A stretch of DNA of 64,000 nucleotides from Pyxidicoccus parkwaysis (GTDB lineage Bacteria > Myxococcota > Myxococcia > Myxococcales > Myxococcaceae). The DNA is taken from NCBI RefSeq assembly GCF_017301735.1, contig NZ_CP071090.1, positions 6,562,001-6,626,000 on the forward strand. Direction: 5' to 3'. The position numbers and the translations under genes are program-made. The notes beneath the pieces are model-generated. The model searched no databases and was not told the DNA's origin. It saw only the letters and a program-made list of their open reading frames with translations. Positions 46,453-58,147 of this stretch are shown in pieces; the stretch's first letter is position 1, and each line of letters opens with the position of its first letter.

Positions 46453-47591
46453 AGTCGCGCGTGGTGCTCCCCGGCGGAACCATTGGCATCCTCGGCGGCG
46501 GCCAGCTCGGACGCATGATGGCGCTGGCGGCGCGCACGCTGGGCTTCCAGGTGCAGGCGTTGGACCCGGACGCCACCTGCCCCGCCCTCTCCGTGGTGGA
46601 CCGCTGCATCACCGCGTCCTTCTCCGACACCGCAGCCGCCGAGGAGCTGGCACGCGGCTGTGACACGGTGACGCTCGAAATCGAGAAGGTGTCGCTGGCC
46701 ACGCTGGAGGCGGTGGCCCGCCACGCGCCCATGCGTCCGGGCGCGGAGGTGCTGCGCATCGTCCAGCACCGGGGCCGGCAGAAGGGCTGGCTCGCCAAGG
46801 GCGGCTTCCCGCTGGGCCCGTGGCGCGAGGCGCACTCCGAGCAGGAGCTGGCCGAGGCGATTCAAGCGCTCGGCGGCCGCTGCTTCGTGAAGTCCAGCGA
46901 GGGCGGCTACGACGGCCGCGGGCAGTGGGAGGTGAAGTCCGCCGCCGAGGCCCCCACCGCGTGGAAGGAATTGGGTGAGCGCTCCGTGGTGGTGGAGGCC
47001 GCGCTCGACCTGAAGTCCGAGCTGTCCGTGCTGGTGGCGCGCAGCCCGAAGGGCGAGACAGCGGTGTACCCGCCCGCGTACAACCACCACGAGGAGCGCA
47101 TCCTCGCGTGGTCGCTGCTGCCCGGCCCGCTGCCGCCGCAGGTGTCCTCGCGGGCCACGGAGCTGGCGCGCGCCATCACCGACTCGCTCCAGGTGGAGGG
47201 GCTGCTGGTGGTGGAGATGTTCCTGCTGGGCGACGACACCCTGCTCGTCAACGAGGTGGCGCCGCGCCCGCACAACAGCTTCCACTCGACGGAAGTGGCG
47301 TGCCTCACGTCGCAGTTCGAGCAGGCGGTGCGCGCGGCGTGCAACCTGCCGCTGGGCTCGGTGGAGGTGGTGCGCCCGGCGGCCATCGTCAACCTGCTGG
47401 GTGACTTGTGGCTGAAGGAGGGCGGCCCGCGCTTCGAGGACGTGCTGGCCATGCCCGGCGTCCGGCTGCACCTGTACGGCAAGAAGGACGCGCGCAAGGG
47501 CCGGAAGATGGGGCACCTGTCCGCGGTGGGCACCACGCCCGAGGACGCGCTCGCGCGGGTGAAGGCCGCGGCCACCGCGCTGGGAGTGTGA
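46449..47591 (+). CDS. purK: N5-carboxyaminoimidazole ribonucleotide synthase PurK
   Basis: 380 residues of the ATP-grasp fold. GILGGGQLGRM near the N-terminus, FVKSSEGGYDGRGQW for ATP binding and NEVAPRPHNSFHSTEVACLTSQFEQ are PurK signatures. It makes N5-CAIR from AIR, bicarbonate and ATP, the substrate for PurE. It is translationally coupled to purE. The ATG at 46449 was chosen over an earlier in-frame start inside purE. Confidence 0.96.
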   Translation: MKSRVVLPGGTIGILGGGQLGRMMALAARTLGFQVQALDPDATCPALSVVDRCITASFSDTAAAEELARGCDTVTLEIEKVSLATLEAVARHAPMRPGAEVLRIVQHRGRQKGWLAKGGFPLGPWREAHSEQELAEAIQALGGRCFVKSSEGGYDGRGQWEVKSAAEAPTAWKELGERSVVVEAALDLKSELSVLVARSPKGETAVYPPAYNHHEERILAWSLLPGPLPPQVSSRATELARAITDSLQVEGLLVVEMFLLGDDTLLVNEVAPRPHNSFHSTEVACLTSQFEQAVRAACNLPLGSVEVVRPAAIVNLLGDLWLKEGGPRFEDVLAMPGVRLHLYGKKDARKGRKMGHLSAVGTTPEDALARVKAAATALGV

Positions 47592-47595
47592 CGCC

Positions 47596-48072
47596 GTGAA
47601 GACGAACGCCGCCCGCATCCTCGACTCGCTCGGCGTGAAGTACGAGCTGCGCGACTACGAGGTGGACCCTGAGGACTTGTCCGCGGAGTCGGTGGCCGCG
47701 AAGGTGGGCATGCCCGCCGAGCAGGTCTTCAAGACGCTGGTGGCGCGAGGAGACCGCACGGGCGTGCTGATGGCGGTGGTGCCCGGCAACGCGGAGCTGG
47801 ACTTGAAGGCGCTGGCGCGGCTCACCGGCGACCGCAAGGTGGACACCGTGCCGCTGAAGGAGTTGCAGCCGCTGACGGGCTACGTGCGCGGCGGCTGCAC
47901 CGCCATTGGCGGCAAGAAGGACTACCCCGTCTTCGTCGACGAGACGCTGGAGCTGTTCGACGTGGTGGCGGTGTCCGCGGGCGTGCGCGGCACGCAGCTC
48001 GTGTTGGCGCCGGCGGACTACCTGCGGGTGACGAAGGCGAAGACGGGCCCCATCTCGCGCGACAAGGCCTGA
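47596..48072 (+). CDS. ybaK: Cys-tRNA(Pro)/Cys-tRNA(Cys) deacylase YbaK
   Basis: 158 residues of the INS/YbaK editing fold. FKTLVARGD, YVRGGCTAIGGKK and the GTQLVLAPADYL segment are diagnostic, and the Lys in FKTL is the catalytic one. It hydrolyses mischarged Cys-tRNA(Pro) in trans. It begins with GTG 5 bases after purK and may share its transcript; the functional link to purines is probably none. Confidence 0.93.
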   Translation: MKTNAARILDSLGVKYELRDYEVDPEDLSAESVAAKVGMPAEQVFKTLVARGDRTGVLMAVVPGNAELDLKALARLTGDRKVDTVPLKELQPLTGYVRGGCTAIGGKKDYPVFVDETLELFDVVAVSAGVRGTQLVLAPADYLRVTKAKTGPISRDKA

Positions 48073-48079
48073 GCGGCCG

Positions 48080-49108
48080 CTACGCCGAGACGCCCTGCCC
48101 CGGCACGAAGAGCACCTTGCCCGCCGTCATGTCCGAAGCGGCGATGCGCACCGCGTCGCCCGCGGACTCCAAAGGCAGACGCGCGCGCACTGGCGTCTCC
48201 AGCACGCGGCCCACCAGCGAGGGCACGGCCATGGCCGCCTTGAGCTTCTCGCGGCCAAAGCCCTGACGGCTCCAGCGCTCCATCCAGAAGCCCTCCACCT
48301 TCTTGTCGCCGAAGATGAATTCGCCGGGATGGATGCGGCACTCCTGCTCGGACAGGAGGCCGTGGACGACGAGGGTGCCGCCGTCCGGCATCGCGTGCAG
48401 GACCTGCCCGGTGAGCTTCCCGCCCACCGCGTCGAAGGCGAGCGACACCTTCAGCTCGTGGCACTTGATGCGCAGCAGCTCCTCGAACTCGGGCTCGTGG
48501 CTGCTGAGCACGTGCTCGGCGCCGAGCTTCTTCAGGAGCTCCACCTGCTCCGGCCGCCCCACCACGTTCACGATGGGAAGCTTCGCGCGCTTCGCCAGCG
48601 CGAGCATCATCCGCCCCAAGGCGCTGGCGGCGGCCGTCTGCGCCAGGGCGACGTGATTGCCTTCACGTGCGCACTCCATGAAGGCCCACGCGGTGAGGGG
48701 ATTGACGAAGAGACACGCGCCCTGCTCGTCGCTGATGTGCGAGCGCAGCGGCATGCACTGGGACAGGCCCACCACCGCGTACTCGGCCCAGAGGCCGTCT
48801 CCCTCCGGCGGGGCCGCGCATGCCACGCGCCGGCCCACCAGCAGCTTGCCGGTGACGCCACCCGCGGCCACCACGGTGCCGCTGCCCTCGAAGCCGGGCA
48901 CGGTGGGCAGCGGCTTCTTCACCCCGTACATGCCGCGGACGAACATCATGTCCGACGGGTTGATGGGAGACGCAGCCACGCGGACCAGGACCTGGCTCGT
49001 CGTGGGACGGGGGACGGGGCGCTCCTGCACCTGGAGCGACGTCGGCCGCCCGTCGTAGGCGGTGAGGACCAGCGCTCGCATCGTCTTGGGAACGGGAGGG
49101 GTGCTCAT
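48080..49108 (-). CDS. Medium-chain dehydrogenase/reductase, MECR/quinone-reductase-like
   Basis: 342 residues. A GroES-like N-terminal domain (VLVRVAASPINPSDMMFVRG, PGFEGSGTVVAAG) is followed by a Rossmann domain (AASALGRMMLALAK, FDAVGGKLTG). The NPSD motif and lack of zinc-ligand Cys fit the trans-2-enoyl-CoA reductase or quinone-oxidoreductase branch. The substrate is unknown. The ATG at 49108 opens MSTPPVPKTMRALV. It converges on ybaK and diverges from the next gene. Confidence 0.85.
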   Translation of the reverse strand: MSTPPVPKTMRALVLTAYDGRPTSLQVQERPVPRPTTSQVLVRVAASPINPSDMMFVRGMYGVKKPLPTVPGFEGSGTVVAAGGVTGKLLVGRRVACAAPPEGDGLWAEYAVVGLSQCMPLRSHISDEQGACLFVNPLTAWAFMECAREGNHVALAQTAAASALGRMMLALAKRAKLPIVNVVGRPEQVELLKKLGAEHVLSSHEPEFEELLRIKCHELKVSLAFDAVGGKLTGQVLHAMPDGGTLVVHGLLSEQECRIHPGEFIFGDKKVEGFWMERWSRQGFGREKLKAAMAVPSLVGRVLETPVRARLPLESAGDAVRIAASDMTAGKVLFVPGQGVSA

Positions 49109-49180
49109 CCGGAAGACCTTTTTATTCGTCCGCGCGTGAAAGGGGGAATTCCCAGCCCGACCCAACTCCGTGGGGAGTCG

Positions 49181-50542
49181 ATGAGCGCCACCATTTTGCA
49201 ATTCCACCACCGTGAGGCCTTCGAGCGGACCGTCACACGCGCCCTGGCGGCGGGCGCGGGGGCGGGGCTGGTGAACCTGGCCACCGTGCGCCTGGGGGTG
49301 CCGTTGCCGCTGGCGTGGCTGGTGCCCGCCGCCGTGGTGCTGGCGTGCGCGCAGGGAGACCGGTGGGACCGCTTCCTCCTGAGCGGCCTGGGGCTGCTGC
49401 TCACCGCGATTCCGTATGCGATGGGCATGGCGCCGGGGTGGACGGTGGCGTGCAGCGCGGCGGCGGCGGGGGCGTTGCTGGTGCGTGCTCGGCTCAGCGA
49501 GCGGGGCGAGAAGGGACAGGTGGCGGACGCGCGGCCCACGCTGCTGCACTTCGGGCTGGGCGCGGGCTTGAGCGTGGGGCTCACGCTGGCGGGGCTGGAG
49601 GTGGCGAAGGTGTTCTCCGCGCGACTGGCGGACCTGGCCACGCCGGCGCTGCTGGGAGCGGGCGTGGTGGGAGGCATCCTGGGCCTGTTCGTGGGCCTGA
49701 GCGCGGTGGCCGCGCACCTGGGGCTGTCCGCGGACCCGGTGGAGGCGCGCGCGGAGGAATTGCTGCCGAAGCTGGCGGGAGACTTCCGCACGCTGTCCGA
49801 GCGGGCCCTGGGGCTGTACCGGCAATGTGGCCAGTCGCTCGCGCTGCTGCCTCGCGAACCCGCGCGTGAGGAGTTGGCGCGCACGCTGGCGCGGATTACG
49901 CGCGACGCGGTGGAGCTGGCGTCGGAGTGGGCCGGGGTGGAGGCGCAGTTGGAGGAGCGGGCCCAGGCGGAGCTCCAGGCCGAGCGCGAGGAGTTGGAGC
50001 GCAGCGCTCGCGCGAGCACGGACGCGGTGGCGCGCCGGCAGCTCGAGCTGGCCGCGGCGTCGCTGGCCGAAGAGGTGGCGCACCTGGGCGAGCTGAAGGG
50101 GCGCCGTGAGCGCATCCTCGCGCGGCTGCGCGCCGAGGTGGCGCTGCTGGAGCGGGCCCGCGTGGCGCTGCTGTCGCTGCGCAGCGGTCAGGCGCAGCTC
50201 AAGGCGGCGGAGCTGTCCGCACTGGCGCGTCGCTTCCGCGCACTCTCCTCCGTGCAGTGGGAGGAAGGCCAGTCGCTGGACGCCGTCGCCACGCACACCG
50301 CGTTGTCGGTGACGGAGCCGGTGATGGCTTCTCCATCGCAGACCGCGCAGATGACGGCATCTGGAGCAGCACCGGCGATTGCACCGCTGTCGCCGAGCAC
50401 GCAGGTGGCGTCCGTCGTGACGGAGGGCGTGGTCGCGAAGCCAGTGGTGTCCATGCCGCTGACCGCGCCCGTGAGCGAGCTTCCGCCGGCTGATTCGGAA
50501 GCAGCGTCCTCGGGTGGACTGGAGCGGGTGAAAGAGTCCTGA
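49181..50542 (+). CDS. Membrane protein with long coiled coil, function unknown
   Basis: 453 residues. There are four or five hydrophobic helices between about 20 and 185. Residues 190-390 are strongly helical with heptad-like Glu, Leu, Ala and Arg, including runs such as RAQAELQAEREELERS, so a coiled coil is likely. A low-complexity Ala/Pro/Ser tail ends the protein. I do not recognise the family. The ATG at 49181 has GGGGAG shortly before it. It stands alone between divergent and same-strand neighbours. Confidence 0.7.
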   Translation: MSATILQFHHREAFERTVTRALAAGAGAGLVNLATVRLGVPLPLAWLVPAAVVLACAQGDRWDRFLLSGLGLLLTAIPYAMGMAPGWTVACSAAAAGALLVRARLSERGEKGQVADARPTLLHFGLGAGLSVGLTLAGLEVAKVFSARLADLATPALLGAGVVGGILGLFVGLSAVAAHLGLSADPVEARAEELLPKLAGDFRTLSERALGLYRQCGQSLALLPREPAREELARTLARITRDAVELASEWAGVEAQLEERAQAELQAEREELERSARASTDAVARRQLELAAASLAEEVAHLGELKGRRERILARLRAEVALLERARVALLSLRSGQAQLKAAELSALARRFRALSSVQWEEGQSLDAVATHTALSVTEPVMASPSQTAQMTASGAAPAIAPLSPSTQVASVVTEGVVAKPVVSMPLTAPVSELPPADSEAASSGGLERVKES

Positions 50543-50590
50543 AACGGCCGGCCGGGGGGCAGACGGAGGCCTTCACGACGCGCAGCCAGG

Positions 50591-50663
50591 CTGGAAGTTG
50601 AAGGGGCATTCATCCGGCCGGGCGAGGGGGGCGGGGCCTGGAGTTGAACGGGTATTCACCTGG
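50591..50663. repeat. Pair of 26-27-base direct repeats before the EAL gene
   Basis: CTGGAAGTTGAAGGGGCATT at 50591 recurs as CTGGAGTTGAACGGGTATTC at 50638, followed by CATCCGG and ACCTGG respectively, about 47 bases apart. It lies in a 284-base spacer that is otherwise unremarkable. Confidence 0.5.
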
Positions 50664-50826
50664 ATACCCGAAGGAAAACAGCGACTTGCGCGAGCTAGCG
50701 AGTCCTGGCGGGGCCGCCCGGCCAGCCAGTGACGCGGGGCGATGGGGCCCTGCGTCACCCGGCCGCTACGGGCTTCTCACAGGGGTGGACTGAAGCCGTG
50801 GGACGGTTGGGCTACACTTTCCCCAC

Positions 50827-52005
50827 ATGAGCTTCCACTCCTCTTCCACCCAGGCCCCCGCCTGGCTGTGGAACGGCGACGAGCCGAGCGTGACATCGGT
50901 GTTCCAGCCCATCGTGGATCTGCTTCACGGCAAGGTCATTGGACACGAAGTGCTGTCGCGGGGACCTGGTCAGTGGAGGGAGGCGACTGCGCTCTTCCAT
51001 CAAGCGCGCATGGATGGCTTCACCTGGGAGCTGGAGCGCGCGTGCTGGACGTCCGCGCTGCGGTGCATCTCCACGCTGCCGGCCGAGCAGCGCAGTGCAC
51101 CCTTCTTCTTCAACGTCAGCCCGGACGTGCTGAGCGACCCGCGCTTCGGTGACGGCTCCACCGTGGCGCTGCTGGCGCGCTATGGCCTCACGCCGCGCCA
51201 CCTCGTGCTCGAAATCACCGAGAAGGCAGCGTTCGAGGACCACGCGCTCATCCAGCGGCTGACGCGCCAGTGCGCGGCGGAGGGCTTCGGCCTCGCGCTG
51301 GACGACTTCGGCGCGGGGCACTCGGGACTGGTGACGCTGGTGCACAGCGCGCCGCAGTTCATCAAGCTGGACCAGGCGCTCGTGCGCGACATCCACCGGT
51401 ACAGCTACCAGCAGCACCTGGTGAAGTCGCTGGTCAACTTCGCCGCGAGCGTGGACGCGGTGCTCATCGCCGAGGGCGTGGAGACGTGGGACGAGCTGGC
51501 GGTGCTCTTGCGGCTCGGCATCCGCCACGTGCAGGGCTACCTCATCGCCCGCCCTGCCCCGACGCCCGTGCTGCCCACCACCGAGTTCGAGACCGCGCGG
51601 CACAAGGCCATGCGCGCGCTCGACTTCCGCGAGCGCGAGGACGACGAGACGGTGGGCAGCATGATCATCCGCCGCCTCTGCGTGGACGAGTCACTGCCCA
51701 TCGACGAGCTGCACGGCCTCTTCCGCGAGGCCCCGCAGTTGGACCACGTCGTCCTGCTGCACGGAGAGCAGCCGAAGGCCCTGGTGACGCGGCAGCGCCT
51801 GCTGGAGCGCGACGAGCACCCGCTCGTAGTCGAAGACCGCATGGCCATCACCACACTGGCCCGCGTGGCGATGAAGCGCGGGCCGGAGACGCTCTATGAG
51901 CCGGTGGTGGTGGTGGACGCGCAGGGCCGCTTCCTGGGCACCGTCACGATGAGGCAGCTCATCCACCGCGCCACGGAGTTGCTGGAGCGCCGCGTCTCGC
52001 GCTGA
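50827..52005 (+). CDS. EAL-domain c-di-GMP phosphodiesterase-like protein with CBS-like C-terminus
   Basis: 392 residues. The EAL domain spans about 24-255, with E41-V-L in the signature position, NVSPDVL, LEITEKAAF, DDFGAGHSGL and AEGVET. These cover the metal and catalytic residues, so c-di-GMP hydrolysis is plausible; Val in place of Ala is common. About 265-390 has two CBS-like halves (HGLFREAP, VVVVDAQGRFLGTVTMRQL), suggesting nucleotide control. No membrane or input domain is seen. It shares the c-di-GMP theme with the PilZ gene at 57724-58122. Confidence 0.87.
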   Translation: MSFHSSSTQAPAWLWNGDEPSVTSVFQPIVDLLHGKVIGHEVLSRGPGQWREATALFHQARMDGFTWELERACWTSALRCISTLPAEQRSAPFFFNVSPDVLSDPRFGDGSTVALLARYGLTPRHLVLEITEKAAFEDHALIQRLTRQCAAEGFGLALDDFGAGHSGLVTLVHSAPQFIKLDQALVRDIHRYSYQQHLVKSLVNFAASVDAVLIAEGVETWDELAVLLRLGIRHVQGYLIARPAPTPVLPTTEFETARHKAMRALDFREREDDETVGSMIIRRLCVDESLPIDELHGLFREAPQLDHVVLLHGEQPKALVTRQRLLERDEHPLVVEDRMAITTLARVAMKRGPETLYEPVVVVDAQGRFLGTVTMRQLIHRATELLERRVSR

Positions 52006-52028
52006 CCGGGCCATTCATCGGCCTCGCA

Positions 52029-52469
52029 TCACGCGCGAGAAGGGTTCCGCAGATGCTCCCTCCGTAGGGCTGACAGGAGGAAGCGGTACAGGTCGAAGGC
52101 AACGCCCGTGGGCGCGTAGGCCGGAATCTCCGCGACGGCTCCAGAGCGCAGGACGACGCGCACCGCGAGGGAGACGGGCTTCTTCGCGAGGGACCCCATC
52201 CGCTCGATGTCCTCGAAGCGTACGGCCCAGACTCCGCTCGGAGACAGGATGACGAGCTGCTCCTCTCCGAACAACAGGGCGTCGTCGCGCTTCCCCGGGA
52301 CGTTTTCGTAGACGGCGAACGTGGTGGCGGCGCAGGGCACGTCGTCGGTCCACCAGACGGGCTTCGAGCCATGCTTGAACGCATGGTACTGGTCGAGCCC
52401 TCTCCGTGAGCCGTCCTTGTCGACGCGCGGGTGATAGTTGCGGTTGGCGTAGGTTTCCAGGCTGTACAT
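52029..52469 (-). CDS. Hypothetical protein
   Basis: 146 residues, no signal peptide or membrane helix. An aromatic N-terminal part (YANRNYHPRV, PVWWTDDV) is followed by a compact alternating region (LVILSPSGVWAVRFEDIERM, VRVVLRSGAVAEIPAY). I do not recognise a family. An AGAGG ribosome site 5 bases before the ATG and high third-position G/C support expression. It is convergent with the EAL gene. Confidence 0.65.
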   Translation of the reverse strand: MYSLETYANRNYHPRVDKDGSRRGLDQYHAFKHGSKPVWWTDDVPCAATTFAVYENVPGKRDDALLFGEEQLVILSPSGVWAVRFEDIERMGSLAKKPVSLAVRVVLRSGAVAEIPAYAPTGVAFDLYRFLLSALRREHLRNPSRA

Positions 52470-52507
52470 GGGCCCTCTCGGTCCATCGTTGCCTGACTCC
52501 CTACGTA

Positions 52508-52559
52508 GAGCGCCCTACTCCCATGACAGGTGAAACCGCCCGTCCTCGAGGATGAGGCG
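52508..52559 (-). pseudogene. Relic copy of the 3' end of the di-heme cytochrome gene
   Basis: These 52 bases match 52968-53019, the last codons and stop of the cytochrome gene, at an offset of 460 with about ten differences. Read on the minus strand they give RLILEDGRFHLSWE-stop, against GLIFEDGRLHLSWE-stop in the intact gene. Nothing upstream of it matches, so it looks like the leftover of a duplicated paralogue. Confidence 0.7.
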
Positions 52560-52677
52560 TGAGGGCAACAGCAACAAAGTGGTGAGCAGTGGAGGTCTCG
52601 CCGTTGCAGCGGGACCTCAGCGGGAGGAGTGCGTGAGGACGACGATGCGTATTCACACAGCCCATGGAGGAAATGCC

Positions 52678-52956
52678 ATGAAGAAGATGAAGGTCGCAGT
52701 ACGCAGGAAGGGCGCGGCGGTGAGCAGCACGCAAGGGGACGCGGACGGAAGGCGTTGGCCGAGCTTGGAGAAGCTGGCGCTGACAGTCGCTCTTTCTGGT
52801 GCGGTGTATTTTCTGGCGAGCGTGAGCTGCTCGGGTCGTGGGGTTACCGAGGTGGATGGACGCTCGGCGTGGGAGTTCAGCGTGTCAGGCAAGGCCGAGG
52901 CTCGCGGAACAGTCGCCAGCGAGCCTCGAGGACTACGAGGCTCAGCAGGGCAATGA
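52678..52956 (+). CDS. Small single-pass membrane protein, function unknown
   Basis: 92 residues. A basic N-terminus (MKKMKVAVRRKG) leads to a membrane helix near 34-52 (LALTVALSGAVYFLASVSC) and a short polar C-terminus. A GGAGG ribosome site 7 bases before the ATG is the best in this area, and starts further upstream lack one. Third-position G/C is lower than in neighbours, so confidence is limited. It lies between the cytochrome gene and the relic copy of that gene's end. Confidence 0.45.
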   Translation: MKKMKVAVRRKGAAVSSTQGDADGRRWPSLEKLALTVALSGAVYFLASVSCSGRGVTEVDGRSAWEFSVSGKAEARGTVASEPRGLRGSAGQ

Positions 52957-52974
52957 AGCCCCACGAAGAGCGCC

Positions 52975-54636
<1,662 letters not shown>

Positions 54637-54661
54637 CGGATTCACTCCCGCTGACTGCTCG

Positions 54662-57037
54662 CTATGGCCAGACGCTGAAGTTGTCCTCGCCCGGGTGCTG
54701 GACGCTGACGAAGAGGGTCTTCATGTCCGCGCTGAAGGCGGGGCCGGTGGCCTCCGCGTCGCTCGGCATGGAGAGCACGCGGAAGGCGCGGCGGAAATAC
54801 TCGCTGCCACGGTGGGCCGGGTTCTGGTCCAGGTAGTAGACGCTGTCCGCCACCTTGTTCACGCCGAAGTTGCCGTCAGTGCCGAACCACACGCCGCCGT
54901 CATGGTCGATGGCGATGTTGTCCGGCTTCGCCGCCGAGTACTCCGGCGCCGCGCTGAGCGACGCCGTCTCGCCCTTCCACACGCGGAAGTAGGTGAACGT
55001 CTTCGAGCCACCCGGCGCCGAGGTGCTGGACTCACGAATGCCGAAGATGGAGCCCACGCGGTCTCCGCTGCGGTTGTCCGTGGCGCCACGCGTCTTCTTC
55101 ACCCACGCCGTGCCGTTGAACTGCGCGGTAGCGACGCGCCCCTGCTGGTCCAGGAAGGTGGGCTGCCCGTGCTCGGTGAAGGCCACGTACAGGAGCGGCG
55201 CACCGCTCGGGTCCTTCGGGTTCCACTCCAGGTCCTCGGGGCGGTTGAGCTCCATCACGCCAATCTTGTTGGAGACGGTGAAGAGCACCTTGCGAACCTG
55301 GTCGTCGGAGGTGAAGCCACCCACGGCGTTGTAGTTGGCATCGCGCAGAGCGGCGCCCACCGTCAGCGTGGGCTGGCCGTAGGCCTCGGCGTTGGGGGCG
55401 ATGTCGTTGCTGTCGATGCCCAGCTCCACCCAGCGGCCCTGGCCGGGCGCCTGCTCGGTAGGAATGGCGCCGCCCACCAGCGTGTCACCGGTGCTGTTGT
55501 CCAGGCCCGCGAAGTGCGCGGCGTACAGCTTGCCGCCGTTGAGCAGGTCGCGAACCTGCTTCTTCGTCATGCCCTCGGTGTAGATGCCGCTGGAGACGAA
55601 CTTGTAGATGCGGCCGCCGCGACGGTCATCGCCGCCGTACATGACGATGGGCTGGTTGTTCAGGAGCTTCCAGTTGGCGTCCACCACGAAGGCGGCGTTC
55701 TCCCAGTGCGCGCGGCCCATGACGCCGAGCTTGCGGTGGCCCGCGCCCGGCTTCGTCTCGTCCTTGTCGTACCAGAGCTCCGCGGGCTGGCCCGGGTCCA
55801 GCTCCGTCAGGATGCCGTAGCCATCCTTGATGTGGCTGGAGTTGACGTCGGAGCTGACCATGTCGCCGGACACAGGGGCGGCGAAGTTCGGCGCCACCGG
55901 AGCGCCGGGCGCGAAGCCCGGAGCGTTCTCGACCCATTCGTTCTTGCTGTCGACCCACAGGGCGAGCTCGGGGTCGCCGTACACGCCCTGGACGTTCTCC
56001 TCGCCCACGAAGATGGTGCCCCACGGCGTCTGCCCGCCGGAGCAGTTGGAGTGCGTGCCGGGCACCACGCCTGCCGGCAGCGCGGTGCCGGTGTCGTCGC
56101 GCTCCACGGAGGACAGCGCCAGGCCCGTCACCTTCGCCAGCGTGGCGCTGGTGGCGTCGTAGCGCTTGTTGGCCGCGTTGCGGTCCACGGCCCACTCGCC
56201 GGTGGCCGGGTCCTGCACCACGCGCAGCCACGAGGCGCCCACCTGCTTCTTCCATTCCTTGTTGTAGGCAATGAGCTGGTCCGCCTGCCACGTGGTGCCG
56301 TCCGTCACGGTGTTGGACAGCGCGCCCGTGTTGCGGAGGAACTTCGCGAAGTCCAGGTGCTGGCCAATGGGCGCGGTGCCCGTGCTCGGCTTCGTGCCGG
56401 AGATGTACTCGTGGCTCACCCACAGCCAGCCCGCGGTGCCGTTGCCGTTGAACTGGGGCGCGTTGCCATTGGCGGACCAGCCGTCACCGAAGAACGCGAT
56501 GTAGTCCGCGTTGCCGCCGAAGCGCGGGCTCGCCTTCGCGAAGCCGATGGGGTCCATCCACTTGACGACGGTGGTGGAGTACAGGCCCGGCACCGTGCGC
56601 ACGGTGTCCGTCGAGGCCGACGGCAGCGGGAAGACCATGGGCGTCGGCATCTTCCCGGCCACCACCTGGTCCACGCGCGCCTTCACGTACTCGGGCAGGT
56701 TGGTGGCGCCGGTGCCCAGGTCGCCACGGAACGTGAGCGCAATCACCGAGGACAGCGGCGTGCCCGACTCGACACCGGGCGCGCGGGTGATGGCGCCGGG
56801 GCCGGGCTGCCCATACGAGCCCGGGCCCGCGGGGCCCTGCGGCCCCTGCGTGCCGGGCTGCCCATCCTCGCCATCCTGCCCGTCCTGGCCATCCTGCCCG
56901 GGGGTGCCGTCCTGACCATCCTGACCGACCGCGCCCTGCGCTCCGGCCGGGCCCTGCTCACCCTCACAGCCGACGATGACGACGCTGCTGCTCAAGAGCA
57001 CCGCGCCGGTGGCGAGCCCCAAGAGACGAGAAGACAT
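54662..57037 (-). CDS. PhoX-family alkaline phosphatase lipoprotein with collagen-like N-terminal region
   Basis: 791 residues. The lipobox region IVGC (Cys24) ends the signal. Residues 25-80 are about 18 Gly-X-Y triplets (GQDGQDGEDGQPGTQGPQG), a collagen-like stalk. The rest is PhoX/DUF839: WVSHEYISG, TPWGTIFVGEENVQG, GDDRRGGRIYKFVSSG, RPEDLEWNP and GGVWFGTDGNFG. PhoX enzymes are calcium- and iron-dependent phosphatases, usually exported by Tat; a lipoprotein form with a collagen stalk is unusual. The ATG at 57037 starts directly into the signal peptide. Confidence 0.85.
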   Translation of the reverse strand: MSSRLLGLATGAVLLSSSVVIVGCEGEQGPAGAQGAVGQDGQDGTPGQDGQDGQDGEDGQPGTQGPQGPAGPGSYGQPGPGAITRAPGVESGTPLSSVIALTFRGDLGTGATNLPEYVKARVDQVVAGKMPTPMVFPLPSASTDTVRTVPGLYSTTVVKWMDPIGFAKASPRFGGNADYIAFFGDGWSANGNAPQFNGNGTAGWLWVSHEYISGTKPSTGTAPIGQHLDFAKFLRNTGALSNTVTDGTTWQADQLIAYNKEWKKQVGASWLRVVQDPATGEWAVDRNAANKRYDATSATLAKVTGLALSSVERDDTGTALPAGVVPGTHSNCSGGQTPWGTIFVGEENVQGVYGDPELALWVDSKNEWVENAPGFAPGAPVAPNFAAPVSGDMVSSDVNSSHIKDGYGILTELDPGQPAELWYDKDETKPGAGHRKLGVMGRAHWENAAFVVDANWKLLNNQPIVMYGGDDRRGGRIYKFVSSGIYTEGMTKKQVRDLLNGGKLYAAHFAGLDNSTGDTLVGGAIPTEQAPGQGRWVELGIDSNDIAPNAEAYGQPTLTVGAALRDANYNAVGGFTSDDQVRKVLFTVSNKIGVMELNRPEDLEWNPKDPSGAPLLYVAFTEHGQPTFLDQQGRVATAQFNGTAWVKKTRGATDNRSGDRVGSIFGIRESSTSAPGGSKTFTYFRVWKGETASLSAAPEYSAAKPDNIAIDHDGGVWFGTDGNFGVNKVADSVYYLDQNPAHRGSEYFRRAFRVLSMPSDAEATGPAFSADMKTLFVSVQHPGEDNFSVWP

Positions 57038-57157
57038 GAAGTGCACCCTCCAAGGTGGTTTCGCGGGCCCAAGGACGCGCGAAGGCGGGCGCATCCTGCG
57101 AAGGCCTTGTGGCAACCACTTGGAAGCTACGTCACTTCTTCATCACGGCGTGCAGCC

Positions 57158-57723
<566 letters not shown>

Positions 57724-57727
<4 letters not shown>

Positions 57728-58122
57728 GCGTGCGGGTGCAGCGGCTTGTTGAGCAGCTTCTCCGTCAGCTCGGGACCGAGGCTGTCGGACATGAGGCGCT
57801 CGACGATGGTCTCGAACTCCACCCGCTGGCCCTCGCTGCTGTAGATGAAGCGGATGCCCATGCCCGGCTCCTCCGCGTCCGCCTTGGACCAGACCACCTC
57901 GCCCAAGAGCTCGAAGGGCGCGTCGCGGTGGGGCACCGTCAGCTTGAAGAGGAAGCGCGTGCCGATGGGCAGCGGCTTCTTCGTCTTGATGAAGGTGCCG
58001 CCCTTGCTGATGTTCTTCGTGTAGTCCGCGAAGAACGAGTTGAGCTTCTTGTAGTCGACCTTCAGCTCGATGGGCGCGCGCCCATGCTGGCGGGCCTCGG
58101 GACCTGTCTTCTGTTCGGACAT
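57724..58122 (-). CDS. PilZ-domain protein (c-di-GMP receptor, TIGR02266-type)
   Basis: 132 residues. The c-di-GMP binding elements are present: RQHGR (R-x-x-x-R) and NISKGG (D/N-x-S-x-x-G). The rest of the PilZ barrel follows (FLFKLTVPH, ELLGEVVWSK, GMGIRFI). The layout matches a myxobacterial PilZ subgroup. The ATG at 58122 puts the binding motif near residue 10. The gene is divergent from the membrane gluzincin gene, with 25 bases between. Confidence 0.9.
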
Positions 58123-58147
58123 GCTGGGCGGGAGTATAGGGGAGGCC

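Noticed and set aside
52552..52677. Longer start for the small membrane protein
   Set aside because: The GGAGG site belongs to the ATG at 52678, and part of the upstream region is the cytochrome relic.
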